A DNA stretch of 64,000 bases from NCBI RefSeq assembly GCF_016481285.1, contig NZ_JAENBP010000001.1:248001-312000 (forward strand), given 5' to 3'. The position numbers were made by a program, and so were the translations under genes. This document shows, one piece after another, positions 44,045-54,182 of the stretch. Each line of letters opens with the position of its first letter. Position 1 is the stretch's first letter. This DNA is from Streptococcus zalophi. GTDB taxonomy: Bacteria > Bacillota > Bacilli > Lactobacillales > Streptococcaceae. Under the pieces are notes generated by a model, which was given only the letters and a program-made list of their open reading frames with translations, made no database searches and had not been told where the DNA came from.

Positions 44045-44752
44045 ATGTCAAACATTATCCAATTGAAAAATGTCCAAAAAATTTATCATGAGGGACAAGA
44101 CGATGAAGTCAGAGCGATTGATAATATTAGTTTAAACTTAAAAAAAGGTGAATTAACGATTATTTTAGGAAATAGTGGTGCTGGCAAATCAACGCTTCTA
44201 AATATTCTTGGGGGTATGGATCAAATCAGTTCAGGGGAAATAATAGTTGATGATGAAAAAACTTCTGATTTTTCCGAAAAAATGCTCACTAGTTATCGAA
44301 GACAAGACATTGGTTTTGTTTTTCAATTTTACAACCTTATCCCAAATCTGACAGCTCTTGAAAATGTTGAATTGGCAAGTGAAATCGTTAAGAATCCTCT
44401 TGATCCTCAGCAAATGCTACTTGATGTTGGACTGAAAAATAGAAGCAATCATTTTCCTGGTCAACTCTCTGGTGGTGAACAACAACGTGTTGCAATTGCT
44501 AGAGCAATGGTTAAAAACCCAAAATTATTACTGGCTGACGAGCCTACTGGAGCACTTGATTACAAAACGAGCAAGCTGATTTTAAAACTTTTTCAAGATT
44601 ATCCTAAGAAAACTGGGAAAAATGTGATTATTGTGACGCATAATTCAGCCTTGAAAGCTATGGCAGATCATGTTATTGAACTTTCTGACGGTCGTATTAG
44701 ACATGATTATTATAATAAAGAGCCTCTTGATGTTTTTGATTTGGAGTGGTAA
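44045..44752 (+). CDS. ABC transporter ATP-binding protein (MacB/LolD type)
   Basis: 235-residue nucleotide-binding subunit of a mechanotransmission-type ABC system. Seen: Walker [13 protein letters not shown] near residues 40-51, Q-loop [20 protein letters not shown], signature [14 protein letters not shown] near 141-154 and Walker [13 protein letters not shown] near 161-172, with switch His in VTHNSALK. Two bases ahead of the FtsX-type permease. The pair likely exports or responds to an antimicrobial, peptide or lipid; substrate unknown. Confidence 0.93.
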   Translation: MSNIIQLKNVQKIYHEGQDDEVRAIDNISLNLKKGELTIILGNSGAGKSTLLNILGGMDQISSGEIIVDDEKTSDFSEKMLTSYRRQDIGFVFQFYNLIPNLTALENVELASEIVKNPLDPQQMLLDVGLKNRSNHFPGQLSGGEQQRVAIARAMVKNPKLLLADEPTGALDYKTSKLILKLFQDYPKKTGKNVIIVTHNSALKAMADHVIELSDGRIRHDYYNKEPLDVFDLEW

Positions 44753-44754
44753 GA

Positions 44755-47364
44755 ATGAAAAAACTAGCGCTTAACAGTCTAAGAACTATAAAAAGAAATT
44801 GGACACGACTCTTATCAATCACTATTTTAATCGCCTTATCCAATTTTGTTTTGATTGGGTTATTTAGTGCAGGTCCAAATATGAGAAAGACCATTGCAGA
44901 AACTTATCAAAGAGAACACTTAGCAGATGCACACATCGTCTCAACAGATTTAATTAGTGAGGATGATAAAACGGAACTCTCAAAAGCATCTTTTATTAAA
45001 GCGATAGAATATCAGACAGTCATTGATGCCAAGCTAAATGATAAGATGATTCGTCTCGTTAGCTTACCTGAAAAAATTTCAAAATTTGATCTCACACAAG
45101 GACGTTTACCAAAAAAAGAAGATGAAATTGCTATTGGCGAGCAATCACAACATCAACTTGGTGATACGATAACAATCATTTCAAAAAACCTCACTTCAAG
45201 CCATTTTAAAGTAGTTGGCATTGTAAAATCTTCAGAATTTATGTCCAAAACAAGCTTGGGAGTAACGCCTTTAGGGGATGGTACCATTCACTATTTTGGT
45301 GTTTTAACTAAAAACACCTTTCAAAAAACTGATAATGTAGCAAAAATTATCTTTAAAGACACTGAGAAAAAAGAGGTTTATAGCAAGACTTACAGTGTTG
45401 CTGTTGAAAAAAACATCACCTCACTCGAAAAGATAACGCAACGTTTGACCAACAAACATAGAGAATTAGCTTTAGAAGAAATTAGTAAAGCTCTAGAAGA
45501 CATTGAACTTGCCCGTGACCAGTTAAAGAGTAGTAAAGAAGCAATTGAAAAACAAATAATAACTATTGAACAACTTGAAACGGGAGACATTAATACTGCT
45601 GGAATAGACGAACAATTTCAGCAAGAAAAAAAACAACTAATCGCCCACTTAGAAGAGATAAAAAATCAGGATAACAAACTAAACGAGCAGAAAATGACTT
45701 TAGAAAATAGGAAAAAACAACTTGATTTTTTAACTCTTACTGTTGAAAATCGGTCAGAATTCTCTGTTGGTTATTCCGACTACGGCAATACCGCAACTAG
45801 AATTGATATTTTAGCCACCATATTACCTGTCATTTTCTTTATCATTTCACTCATGGTTAGTATCACTACCATGAAACGGATGGTAACCGAAAAACGAATT
45901 GAAATGGGCGCCTTACGATCACTCGGTTTCACCAAAAATGAAGTGATGAGAGAATTTATTATCTTTAGTGGCATAACAGCTCTCTTAGGTAGCTTGATAG
46001 GTGCTCTTTTAGGTATTTATCTCTTACCTAAAATGATTTTCAATATTTTTTCAAATGGTAGCTATATCTTAGATGAAATGATAGTAGTTTATCAATGGCC
46101 GTTAATTAGTCTATCTTTCACCGTATCATTTTTTAGTACTTTATTAGCTGTTTATTTTGCTGCTAAAAACGAATTGAAGGAGTTTCCAAGTCAATTAATG
46201 CACACAAAAGCTCCTCAAAAAAAGAACACAATTTTCTTGGAATCTTTCCCGCGACTTTGGCAATCTATTTCTTTTTCAAATAAGTTGACATTAAGAAATA
46301 GCTTTCGGTATAAGTCAAGACTTTTGATGACAATCTTAGGGGTTATGTTATCAACCAGTCTTCTCATTCTAGGAATTGGTATTAAAGACAGTTTGTCACT
46401 TTTGGTTCCCACTCAATACCAAGAAATCACTACTTATGACATGATGACACTCTTCAATCCTCATTCACTTGATTTAAAGGATTATCAAAAAACAATAGAT
46501 GATTTTGCAAATCAAAAAAAGAAGATTCTTTTTAAAAATTTAAGCATTCATGATAATGGTTTTTTAGAGCCACAATCGGTTCAGTTATTTGTTGCAAACG
46601 ACCTGACTGATTATATTGCTCTAGACAATAAACCAACTGAAAAAGGAGTTGTGGTGACTCAAAAATTAGCCTCTTCTCTTGGTTTAAAAAATGGTGATGA
46701 CCTTATTGTTAAAGATCTTGAGGGCTATTCAAAAAATCTAGCTGTTATTGGTATGACTAGTAATCACGTCGGGCACATGATTTATATGACACCTGATTAC
46801 TATGAGAGTGTTTTTAAAGAAGCTTATCAAGAAAATGCTTATCTTATCAAAAGTCAAAAGGCAATCGATTCTTTTTTAAAGAAAATAACTCAATATGAAG
46901 CAAGTGTTGGCATCCTTCAAAATAAGGTCCTAAAACAAAACGTTAGAGACTTTTTAAAAGGTTTAGACGGTATTCTTATGATTATTGTCACCATTTCCAT
47001 GCTTCTTGTATTGATTGTCTTATTTACCTTAACAAGCATTAACATTTCAGAGCGAGAAAAGGAATTAGCGACTATTAAAGTATTGGGGTTCTATCAAAAA
47101 GAAGTTCTTTTATATATTTTTAAAGAGACCATTCTACTAACACTAATCGGAATTTTATTTGGTATTGGTCTTGGCTATCTTCTCCACCGGTTTGTCATGA
47201 CTGTTTTACCTCCTGCTAGACTCCTAGCTATTCAAGGACTAACTTGGCATAATGTCGCTATTGCAACAGGTGCTGTCTTAAGTTTTACAATTGTTGTCAT
47301 GTTGATTATGAATAGGCATATTAGAAAAATTGACATGTTGACAGCCTTAAAATCTGTGGAATAG
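44755..47364 (+). CDS. FtsX-family ABC transporter permease
   Basis: 869 residues with two FtsX core domains. Seen: helix 1 at about residues 16-36, a large extracellular region with a long coiled-coil-like segment (about 225-330, Glu/Lys/Gln-rich), three helices around 350-465, then a second helix at about 520 with another extracellular domain, and three last helices around 730-865. This is the topology of HPJ/BceB-like and macrolide-type exporters. ATG at 44755 has GGAG eight bases ahead, preferred over a GTG three codons earlier. Terminator follows. Confidence 0.92.
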   Translation: MKKLALNSLRTIKRNWTRLLSITILIALSNFVLIGLFSAGPNMRKTIAETYQREHLADAHIVSTDLISEDDKTELSKASFIKAIEYQTVIDAKLNDKMIRLVSLPEKISKFDLTQGRLPKKEDEIAIGEQSQHQLGDTITIISKNLTSSHFKVVGIVKSSEFMSKTSLGVTPLGDGTIHYFGVLTKNTFQKTDNVAKIIFKDTEKKEVYSKTYSVAVEKNITSLEKITQRLTNKHRELALEEISKALEDIELARDQLKSSKEAIEKQIITIEQLETGDINTAGIDEQFQQEKKQLIAHLEEIKNQDNKLNEQKMTLENRKKQLDFLTLTVENRSEFSVGYSDYGNTATRIDILATILPVIFFIISLMVSITTMKRMVTEKRIEMGALRSLGFTKNEVMREFIIFSGITALLGSLIGALLGIYLLPKMIFNIFSNGSYILDEMIVVYQWPLISLSFTVSFFSTLLAVYFAAKNELKEFPSQLMHTKAPQKKNTIFLESFPRLWQSISFSNKLTLRNSFRYKSRLLMTILGVMLSTSLLILGIGIKDSLSLLVPTQYQEITTYDMMTLFNPHSLDLKDYQKTIDDFANQKKKILFKNLSIHDNGFLEPQSVQLFVANDLTDYIALDNKPTEKGVVVTQKLASSLGLKNGDDLIVKDLEGYSKNLAVIGMTSNHVGHMIYMTPDYYESVFKEAYQENAYLIKSQKAIDSFLKKITQYEASVGILQNKVLKQNVRDFLKGLDGILMIIVTISMLLVLIVLFTLTSINISEREKELATIKVLGFYQKEVLLYIFKETILLTLIGILFGIGLGYLLHRFVMTVLPPARLLAIQGLTWHNVAIATGAVLSFTIVVMLIMNRHIRKIDMLTALKSVE

Positions 47365-47376
47365 ATTTTTAGTACT

Positions 47377-47422
47377 AAAAAACATTAAAGACTTTGGTTA
47401 ATCAAAGTCTTTAATGTTTTTT
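47377..47422. terminator. Bidirectional terminator, 20-bp stem
   Basis: Perfect 20-base stem (starting AAAAAACATTAAAGACTTTG) with a six-base loop between the convergent permease gene and htpX. Confidence 0.92.
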
Positions 47423-47431
47423 ATAATAAGA

Positions 47432-48322
47432 TTACATTTTTCGTAAGCGTTCAATCCTCTCAGAAATTGGTGGGTGGGTATAAAATAACGATTTAAAGCC
47501 TTCTTTTTTCTTAGGGTCATTGATATATAAAGCAGCACTAGCACTATCAATTGGCTGAGACATGGGTGCTGATTGATCAAGTTTTTGAAGAGCATTGATC
47601 ATGCCTTGCGGATTTCTTGTTAGCTCAACACTACTAGCATCTGCTAGAAATTCTCTTTGTCTAGAGATAGCCAATTGTACCAGAGTTGCTGCTAAAGGCG
47701 CTAATAAAAGAGCAACTAACGCAAAAATCAAAATGATTATTTGAGCGCCACTACTATTTTTATTACTGCGTCTTCTACTGCCACCATAAAATAAGATACG
47801 ACTGCCCATGGAAGATAGCATAGTAATGGCACTTGCTAAAGCTACTGCAATGGTGGAAATTCTAATATCGTAGTTTCTAATATGGCTAACCTCATGACCC
47901 ATGACTGCTTCTAATTCTTCACGATTCATGACAGCTAAAAGACCGGTTGTTGCTGCTACAGCGGCATTTTCTGGCTTTGAACCTGTCGCAAAAGCATTTA
48001 AGGCAGGGTCATCAATGATAAACACACGTGGCATTGGAATTTGTCCAACCATTGCCATATCTTCTACAACATGATAGAGATCGGGAGCTTCTTGTGCCGT
48101 AACTTCTCTTGCTTTATTCATTGACATGACAACATTAGTTGATTGAAAAATCATACTAAAAGCATAGATAAAGCCAATCACAAAAGCAATAGCCAGACCA
48201 GCCAAATAGTTATCAAACATCAGATAGCCAATGGCTGCACCAATAATGCCAAACAGAGCAAAAAAGACTAGCAATAATACTATAGTTCGTCTTTTATTGC
48301 TGGCAATTTGATCAAATAGCAT
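47432..48322 (-). CDS. htpX: Membrane protease HtpX
   Basis: 296-residue zinc metalloprotease of family M48B that degrades damaged membrane proteins. Seen: membrane helices at about 16-60, the HExxH zinc motif in [12 protein letters not shown] near residues 141-152, further helices around 155-215 and the third ligand Glu in [11 protein letters not shown]. Second gene of lemA-htpX, 14 bases after lemA, a conserved pair in streptococci. Confidence 0.96.
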   Translation of the reverse strand: MLFDQIASNKRRTIVLLLVFFALFGIIGAAIGYLMFDNYLAGLAIAFVIGFIYAFSMIFQSTNVVMSMNKAREVTAQEAPDLYHVVEDMAMVGQIPMPRVFIIDDPALNAFATGSKPENAAVAATTGLLAVMNREELEAVMGHEVSHIRNYDIRISTIAVALASAITMLSSMGSRILFYGGSRRRSNKNSSGAQIIILIFALVALLLAPLAATLVQLAISRQREFLADASSVELTRNPQGMINALQKLDQSAPMSQPIDSASAALYINDPKKKEGFKSLFYTHPPISERIERLRKM

Positions 48323-48336
48323 AATCTTCTCCTACC

Positions 48337-48888
48337 TTAAAAGTCAAACTTAACTTGAGGAACCGATTTTTCTGACTCAGGAACTTCAAGAAATTCTTTT
48401 GGTTTAAAACCAAAGATACCTGCAATCAGATTGGTAGGAAAGATTTCTAACTTCACATTATAGTTAGCAGTGGTTGTATTATAAAGTTGACGTGAATAAG
48501 AAATTTTGTTTTCAGTATTTGTCAATTCTTCTTGTAATTTCAAAAAATTAGCATTGGCTTTTAAATCAGGATAGTTTTCAGCTACAGCAAAAATACTCGC
48601 CACTTGACGTGTTAAAGCGTCACTTGCTTTCATTGCTTCTCCTGGGGTTTTGGCACCAGCCACTCGAGAACGAAGTTCTGTCACTTTTTCTAGCGTCTTA
48701 CCTTCATATTGACTATATCCCTTAACTGTTTCTATAAGGTTAGGAATAAGGTCATTACGACGTTTTAGTTGGACGTCAATTTGACTCCAAGATTCTTGTG
48801 TTTGCATTCTAGCTTTAATTAATCCATTGTAGACAGCAATAACATATAAAACTAGAACACCAACAATTCCTAATATAATATAAAACAT
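48337..48888 (-). CDS. lemA: LemA family protein
   Basis: 183-residue protein with one N-terminal membrane helix (about residues 2-20) and a helical-bundle domain. Seen: [30 protein letters not shown] at about residues 30-59 and the [21 protein letters not shown] region near 124-144, hallmarks of LemA. Cooperates with HtpX by gene linkage; the biochemical role is unclear. First gene of the pair. Confidence 0.95.
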   Translation of the reverse strand: MFYIILGIVGVLVLYVIAVYNGLIKARMQTQESWSQIDVQLKRRNDLIPNLIETVKGYSQYEGKTLEKVTELRSRVAGAKTPGEAMKASDALTRQVASIFAVAENYPDLKANANFLKLQEELTNTENKISYSRQLYNTTTANYNVKLEIFPTNLIAGIFGFKPKEFLEVPESEKSVPQVKFDF

Positions 48889-49053
48889 AATAGTCTCCTT
48901 TAAATCTTTTAATATATTATAACAAATTATTAATTAAAAATCTGTTTATAATCTCCCTGTTATTCTTTATCAATAGAAGCTTTCTCTCTCTATCATAAAC
49001 GGTTATTTTATGTTAAAATGATAGACGAACATTATTTTAGTAAGGAATAATCA

Positions 49054-49767
49054 ATGACACCTGAAGAATTTTATGACGCTTTAGCAGAAAAAAATATAAC
49101 TCTTTCTCAGTTTCAAAAACAACAGTTTGAGGATTATTTTCACTTCTTAATCGAATGGAATGAAAAAATCAATTTAACCACCATTACTGAAAAAAAAGAG
49201 GTCTATTTAAAACATTTTTTTGATTCGATTGCGCCGATTCTTTTTGACTTTCTCTCGAATAAACCAATAACATTACTTGATATCGGTGCTGGTGCTGGTT
49301 TTCCTAGTCTACCTATCAAAATTATTTTTCCAGACATTCAAGTGACCATTATCGACTCCTTAAATAAAAGAATTCAATTTTTAACACTTTTAGCTGAAAA
49401 ATTACAGTTAAAAAGTGTCTCTTTTTACCACGGTCGCGCTGAAGATTTTGGCCAAAACAAAGCTTTTAGAGGACAATTTGATGTGGTAACTGCACGTGCT
49501 GTTGCTCGTATGTCTGTTTTATCTGAGTTGACTTTACCCTTTCTAAAAATTAATGGTCAAGTGATAGCTTTAAAAGCTAGTGCTATTGAGGAGGAACTGT
49601 CAGATGCTAAAAATGCGCTGACAACTTTATTTGCAAAAGTAACAGAATCATTTGATTACCAACTGCCAAATGGAGATCCTAGAAATATAACACTACTTAC
49701 TAAAACAAAAGAAACACCTAACCGTTTTCCAAGAAAAGCAGGTGTCCCAAATAAAAAACCACTTTAA
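49054..49767 (+). CDS. rsmG: 16S rRNA (guanine-527-N7)-methyltransferase RsmG
   Basis: 237-residue SAM enzyme (GidB) modifying G527 of 16S rRNA, a site linked to streptomycin susceptibility. Seen: [25 protein letters not shown] at about residues 30-54, SAM motif [17 protein letters not shown] near 75-91, and VTARAVARM near 149-157. Its promoter region has an extended -10 TGTTAAAAT. It is followed by a short hairpin (49777-49796) and ktrB. Confidence 0.95.
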   Translation: MTPEEFYDALAEKNITLSQFQKQQFEDYFHFLIEWNEKINLTTITEKKEVYLKHFFDSIAPILFDFLSNKPITLLDIGAGAGFPSLPIKIIFPDIQVTIIDSLNKRIQFLTLLAEKLQLKSVSFYHGRAEDFGQNKAFRGQFDVVTARAVARMSVLSELTLPFLKINGQVIALKASAIEEELSDAKNALTTLFAKVTESFDYQLPNGDPRNITLLTKTKETPNRFPRKAGVPNKKPL

Positions 49768-49815
49768 TTGACGAGCTGTGATGCCTTTTAATCACACTTA
49801 CAGGAGAATCACTCA

Positions 49816-51195
49816 ATGAAAAAATTTTTCAAACTAGCGCCTTTATCTATCACACAACGATTAAGTGCTAGTTTTCTCATCGTTATTATCATTGGTAGTT
49901 TTTTATTATCACTACCAATGATGCATTATCCTCATGCCCCAAAAACAACCTATCTTGAACATCTTTTTACATCCGCATCCATGGTTTCTGTGACAGGTTT
50001 AGCTGTCTTTCCTATAGGGGATGTTTATAATGGCTTAGGGCAAACCATTGCTATTATTTTAATGCAAATTGGTGGTCTTGGATTAGTCTCTTTAATTGCT
50101 TTTAGCTATTATACCTTAAGAAAAAAAATATCTATTACTGATCAAACCATGCTACAATCCTCTCTAAGTAAGGATTCTTCAAAGGATTTAAAACGCTATC
50201 TCTACTCTGTTTACAAATTAACTTTTTTTGTAGAAGCTGTTTTTGCTCTAATCTTAATGATTGATTTTATTCCTCATTACGGATGGAAGAATGGCATTTT
50301 CAACAGTATTTTTTTAGCAGTTTCAGCCTTTTGTAATGCTGGTTTTGATAATCTGGGCTCAAACAGTTTAAACTCGTTTACTCTTAATCCTATTGTTAAC
50401 TTTGCTGTAGCCTTTTTAATCATTTCTGGTGGATTAGGGTTTGGTAATTGGCGTGATATCGTTCATCGCTTGCAACAATTCGTCTTTAGTCGTCCAAGAA
50501 ATATTAAATTAACTATTAAAAAACTAAGTGTTCAAACAAAACTTGTTCTGTCAACAACGGTTATCATTTTAACCATCGGAACATTTTTGTCCTGGTTGTT
50601 TGAGCATGATAATCCTGCAACAATTGGGAATTACAATTTTTTCCAACAAATCATGGTTAGTTTTTTTCAAACAGTTACCATGCGTACAGCTGGTTTTTCT
50701 ACGATTGATTTCACACAAACTAATTTTGCCACCAACTTCGTCTATATGGTACAAATGATTATCGGAGGTGCCCCTGGTGGTACTGCTGGTGGGGTTAAGA
50801 TAACTGTTGCTGCCATTTTATTTCTATTATTTAAAGCAGAATTAAGAGGAAGAAGTGAAGTCACTTTTCATTATAGAAGTTTTTCACAACGATTAATTAA
50901 ACAAACATTAACCGTTTTAATCTTCTATTTTATCGTTTTAATGACTGGGTATCTCTTGCTATTAGAGTTTGAGAAATCTCTTAGTCCTTTTTCCCTCTTA
51001 TTTGAGACAATAAGTGCTTTAGCAACGGTTGGGGTATCCATGAATTTAACCCCAGAATTATCAGATGTTGGTAGATTAATCATCATGTCTTTAATGTTTA
51101 TTGGTCGAGTAGGTCCGGTTACTGTCTTATTGAGTCTAAGACAACGTCAAGAAAAAACAGTACACTACGCCAAAACAGATATATTTATTGGATAG
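49816..51195 (+). CDS. ktrB: K+ uptake channel subunit KtrB/TrkH family
   Basis: 459-residue membrane potassium transporter of the Trk/Ktr/HKT superfamily with four pore repeats. Seen: selectivity-type loops VSVTGLAVFPIGD (about 57-69), AFCNAGFDN, TMRTAGFSTID and LATVGVSMNL, plus GGAPGGTAGGVKI in the gating region. Needs the RCK subunit encoded directly downstream. AGGAGAA provides the ribosome site. Confidence 0.93.
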   Translation: MKKFFKLAPLSITQRLSASFLIVIIIGSFLLSLPMMHYPHAPKTTYLEHLFTSASMVSVTGLAVFPIGDVYNGLGQTIAIILMQIGGLGLVSLIAFSYYTLRKKISITDQTMLQSSLSKDSSKDLKRYLYSVYKLTFFVEAVFALILMIDFIPHYGWKNGIFNSIFLAVSAFCNAGFDNLGSNSLNSFTLNPIVNFAVAFLIISGGLGFGNWRDIVHRLQQFVFSRPRNIKLTIKKLSVQTKLVLSTTVIILTIGTFLSWLFEHDNPATIGNYNFFQQIMVSFFQTVTMRTAGFSTIDFTQTNFATNFVYMVQMIIGGAPGGTAGGVKITVAAILFLLFKAELRGRSEVTFHYRSFSQRLIKQTLTVLIFYFIVLMTGYLLLLEFEKSLSPFSLLFETISALATVGVSMNLTPELSDVGRLIIMSLMFIGRVGPVTVLLSLRQRQEKTVHYAKTDIFIG

Positions 51196-51210
51196 AAAAG
51201 GAAAATAATT

Positions 51211-51882
51211 ATGAAACAAAAAATTGTAGGTGTCTTGGGTCTAGGTATTTTTGGTCGTACTATTGCTGCAGAACTAAGTGAATTTGGTCAAGAAATTATC
51301 GCCATAGATAGTAAAGAACAACATATCCAAGAAGTAGCTGACTTTGTCAGCAAGGCTGCTATTGGTGATATTTCCGACATGGAAATCTTAAAAAATACTG
51401 GCATTGACCAATGCGATGTTGTTATCATTGCAACAGGAAATAATCTGGAGAGCTCAGTTTTAGCTGTCATGCATTGTAAAAAACTTGGGATTCCAAGAAT
51501 TATTGCTAAAGCAAGAAGCAGTCACTATGAGGAAGTGCTCTATGAAATCGGGGCTGATCTTGTTATTTCTCCTGAAAGAGAATCAGGAAAGGTTGTTGCT
51601 TCCGATATCTTAAGACACACTATTGCTGGTATTTATCACTTTGAAGGTGATGTTGCCATCGTTGAATTTAAACTGCCTAAAGAGTGGATAGGAAAAACCG
51701 TTCAAGAATTAGATGTCCGTCGTAAATACGATCTCAATCTGATTGGTACAAGAATCAGTAAATCATCGCCACTTGATACCTCTATTCCTGTTAATGAACC
51801 ATTTGATGAAAATGCTATCATTGTTGCTATTGCAAATTCTAGAACCTTTGAAAAACATGATTATTTAGGTTATTTTAATTAA
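51211..51882 (+). CDS. ktrA: K+ uptake regulatory subunit KtrA/TrkA family
   Basis: 223-residue cytosolic RCK protein gating KtrB. Seen: Rossmann motif GVLGLGIFGRTIAAEL at residues 7-22 with acidic Asp in IAIDSK (about 32-37), then an RCK_C domain after about residue 135 with EWIGKTVQELDVRRKYDLNLIG. The N-domain binds ATP/ADP; the C-domain may bind c-di-AMP in related proteins. 15 bases after ktrB. Confidence 0.94.
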   Translation: MKQKIVGVLGLGIFGRTIAAELSEFGQEIIAIDSKEQHIQEVADFVSKAAIGDISDMEILKNTGIDQCDVVIIATGNNLESSVLAVMHCKKLGIPRIIAKARSSHYEEVLYEIGADLVISPERESGKVVASDILRHTIAGIYHFEGDVAIVEFKLPKEWIGKTVQELDVRRKYDLNLIGTRISKSSPLDTSIPVNEPFDENAIIVAIANSRTFEKHDYLGYFN

Positions 51883-51902
51883 TTGATATTTTATGATACA
51901 TA

Positions 51903-51931
51903 TTGACAGCCTTAAAGCATTATAATATAAT
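51903..51931 (+). promoter_or_regulatory. brnQ promoter
   Basis: Full consensus TTGACA (51903-51908), 17-base spacer, TATAAT (51926-51931), followed by a leader of about 60 bases. Confidence 0.82.
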
Positions 51932-51997
51932 CCTAATCATATACTTTTTTTGTAATAATTAATCTATTACCATTGCCATTATAGAAAGGGCTATCTA

Positions 51998-53386
51998 TTG
52001 AAACATACAACACAAAAAAATAAATTTCTCATCATTGGTTTTATGCTATTTGCTCTCTTTTTTGGAGCAGGTAACCTCATTTTTCCTGCCTTTTTAGGGA
52101 TTTATTCTGGTGGGAATATTTGGCCAGCTGTGCTTGGTTTTCTCTTAACCGCCGTCACACTTCCCTTATTGGGTGTTATTGCCATTTCCTATACAGGATC
52201 TACTAACCCTGAAGAGTTGGCAAAACCAATCGCAAAGCCGTATGCTATCTTTTTTTCGGTAGCTCTTTACCTTTCTATTGGACCTTTTTTTGCCATTCCA
52301 AGAACAGGTGCCACATCTTATTCAGTTGGTATCGCACCAATTTTTGGTGATAGTTTACTAACGAAATCTCTCTATGCTCTTGTCTTTTTTGGGATTTCTT
52401 ATTGGCTAGCCATTAAACCTAATAAAATTGCAGAACGTATTGGTAAATACTTAACTCCTGCTCTTTTGGTCGTTATTGCTATCTTGGTCATTTTTTCATT
52501 CATCAAACCTGCAGGCGATTTAGGTACTCCAATTGATATTGGCACTAATGTTAATGAAGCCTTTTCTAGGCTACCTTTTGTTGCTGGTATTATCCAAGGT
52601 TATGGAACGATGGATGCCTTAGCATCACTCGCTTTTTCTATTCTAGTTATTAACGCTGCTAAAAGTTTTGGTGATCAATCAAATAAAGAACTGGCTAAAA
52701 CAACCATGAGTTCTGGAGTGATTGCAACTATCTTATTGGCTCTTATCTATATTTTCATCACCCGTATCGGTGCCACTTCACAAAGTTTATTCACATTTAC
52801 AGATGGTCAATTCATGATGAATAACTCTGCCATTGATGGTGGTCATATCTTATCACAATCTGCTCATTATTACCTAGGACAAATCGGGCAAATCATCCTA
52901 TCAATCATTATTTTTCTTGCCTGTTTAACCACTTCAACCGGTCTTATTACAGCTTGTGCGGAATATTTTAATGAATTGGTTCCTAAGATTTCTTACTTTG
53001 TCTGGGTAACCTTATTCACCATTATTGCAACAACATTCTACTTTGGTGGTCTTGCTGAAATTATCAATTGGTCAGTACCTGTTCTCTTTTTACTTTACCC
53101 TCTCACCATTACTTTGATTTTCCTATCACTAACAAAAGAGTGGTTCAAAGGAGATCGTCTGGTTTATCAGATAACCACAGCTTTTACACTAATCCCTGCA
53201 CTGTATGATGCCATTTCAACCCTAAGTGGAATGACTGGTTTCTTTACTATTTCTAAAGGGATAAAGGATTTCTTTACAACTGTCGTTCCTCTTGGACAAT
53301 ATTCAATGGGATGGATTAGTTTTGCAGTCGTTGGATTTGTTATTGGCTTTATCATTTCATTAATCAAGAGAAATGCTAATCACTAA
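51998..53386 (+). CDS. brnQ: Branched-chain amino acid transporter BrnQ
   Basis: 462-residue sodium or proton symporter (LIVCS family) for Leu, Ile and Val with about 12 membrane helices. Seen: the family signature FALFFGAGNLIFPAFLG at about residues 17-33 and RTGATSYSVGIAP near 106-118. Start codon is TTG with AGAAAGG eight bases ahead. Single gene with a strong promoter and a 13-base-stem terminator. Confidence 0.95.
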   Translation: MKHTTQKNKFLIIGFMLFALFFGAGNLIFPAFLGIYSGGNIWPAVLGFLLTAVTLPLLGVIAISYTGSTNPEELAKPIAKPYAIFFSVALYLSIGPFFAIPRTGATSYSVGIAPIFGDSLLTKSLYALVFFGISYWLAIKPNKIAERIGKYLTPALLVVIAILVIFSFIKPAGDLGTPIDIGTNVNEAFSRLPFVAGIIQGYGTMDALASLAFSILVINAAKSFGDQSNKELAKTTMSSGVIATILLALIYIFITRIGATSQSLFTFTDGQFMMNNSAIDGGHILSQSAHYYLGQIGQIILSIIIFLACLTTSTGLITACAEYFNELVPKISYFVWVTLFTIIATTFYFGGLAEIINWSVPVLFLLYPLTITLIFLSLTKEWFKGDRLVYQITTAFTLIPALYDAISTLSGMTGFFTISKGIKDFFTTVVPLGQYSMGWISFAVVGFVIGFIISLIKRNANH

Positions 53387-53412
53387 GTATCATTTTTATT
53401 AAGATATAACAT

Positions 53413-53443
53413 AACGTCCTCTTAGCTTCTCTAAGAGGACGTT
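53413..53443 (+). terminator. brnQ terminator
   Basis: AACGTCCTCTTAG / CTAAGAGGACGTT stem (13 pairs), five-base loop, then TTTAC. Confidence 0.85.
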
Positions 53444-53452
53444 TACTATTTA

Positions 53453-53484
53453 AAAAGTACTTGCTCTAACAAGCAAGTACTTTT
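53453..53484 (-). terminator. metI terminator
   Basis: AAAAGTACTTGC / GCAAGTACTTTT stem with an eight-base loop, 6 bases after the metI stop, with U-rich ends on the minus strand. Confidence 0.8.
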
Positions 53485-53489
53485 ATTTG

Positions 53490-54182
53490 TTATTTGTGAC
53501 TAATTTTTTTAGTTAGGAAATCACCCAAGAATTGGACGCCAAAAATGATGAGGAGGATGCAGATGGTAGCGACCCAAGTGACATCGTTGTTGTAGCGATT
53601 ATAACCATAGGAAATGGCCACATGGCCAAGGCCTCCCGCACCAATTGCTCCAGCCATGGCAGTTTCACCAACTAAAGAGATAATGGTGACTGTTGACACT
53701 CGGATAATGTCTGGTAGACCTTCGGTGATATAGATGAGAACAATATCCCAAGTTGTTGCGCCTGAGGCTTGGGCGGCTTCAATCACACCTTTATCTAACT
53801 CTGATAAAACTACCTGCACTTGTCTGACAAAAAAAGCAAACACTGCAACAGATAGTGAAATATTGGCGACATCTGGTCCGATAACAGAATTGACTAATAA
53901 TAGAGCGATAGGAAACATGATGGCTAGTAAAATGATAAAAGGAATAGCTCTAAAAATGGAAATGATTTTATCAAGAACCCAGTAAACATATTTATTTTCT
54001 AAAACACCTTGAGGAGCAGTCATCACTAATAATAAGCCTGCGCCTAAACCAAGGCTTCCCCCTATGATAAAGGGAATAATAGTCATATAAAGCGTGTAGT
54101 AAATAGCTGTTCCCCAACCATTATCACCACCCCAACCGAGTTGGTAAACATTGGGAAGATAGGTCTGAATTAACTCAATCAT
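53490..54182 (-). CDS. metI: Methionine ABC transporter permease MetI
   Basis: 230-residue permease of the D/L-methionine importer with about five to six membrane segments. Seen: the EAA-type loop VIEAAQASGATTWDIVL at about residues 134-150, which contacts MetN, and AMAGAIGAGGLGHVAI near 183. Starts at the base next to the metN stop. Confidence 0.95.
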   Translation of the reverse strand: MIELIQTYLPNVYQLGWGGDNGWGTAIYYTLYMTIIPFIIGGSLGLGAGLLLVMTAPQGVLENKYVYWVLDKIISIFRAIPFIILLAIMFPIALLLVNSVIGPDVANISLSVAVFAFFVRQVQVVLSELDKGVIEAAQASGATTWDIVLIYITEGLPDIIRVSTVTIISLVGETAMAGAIGAGGLGHVAISYGYNRYNNDVTWVATICILLIIFGVQFLGDFLTKKISHK

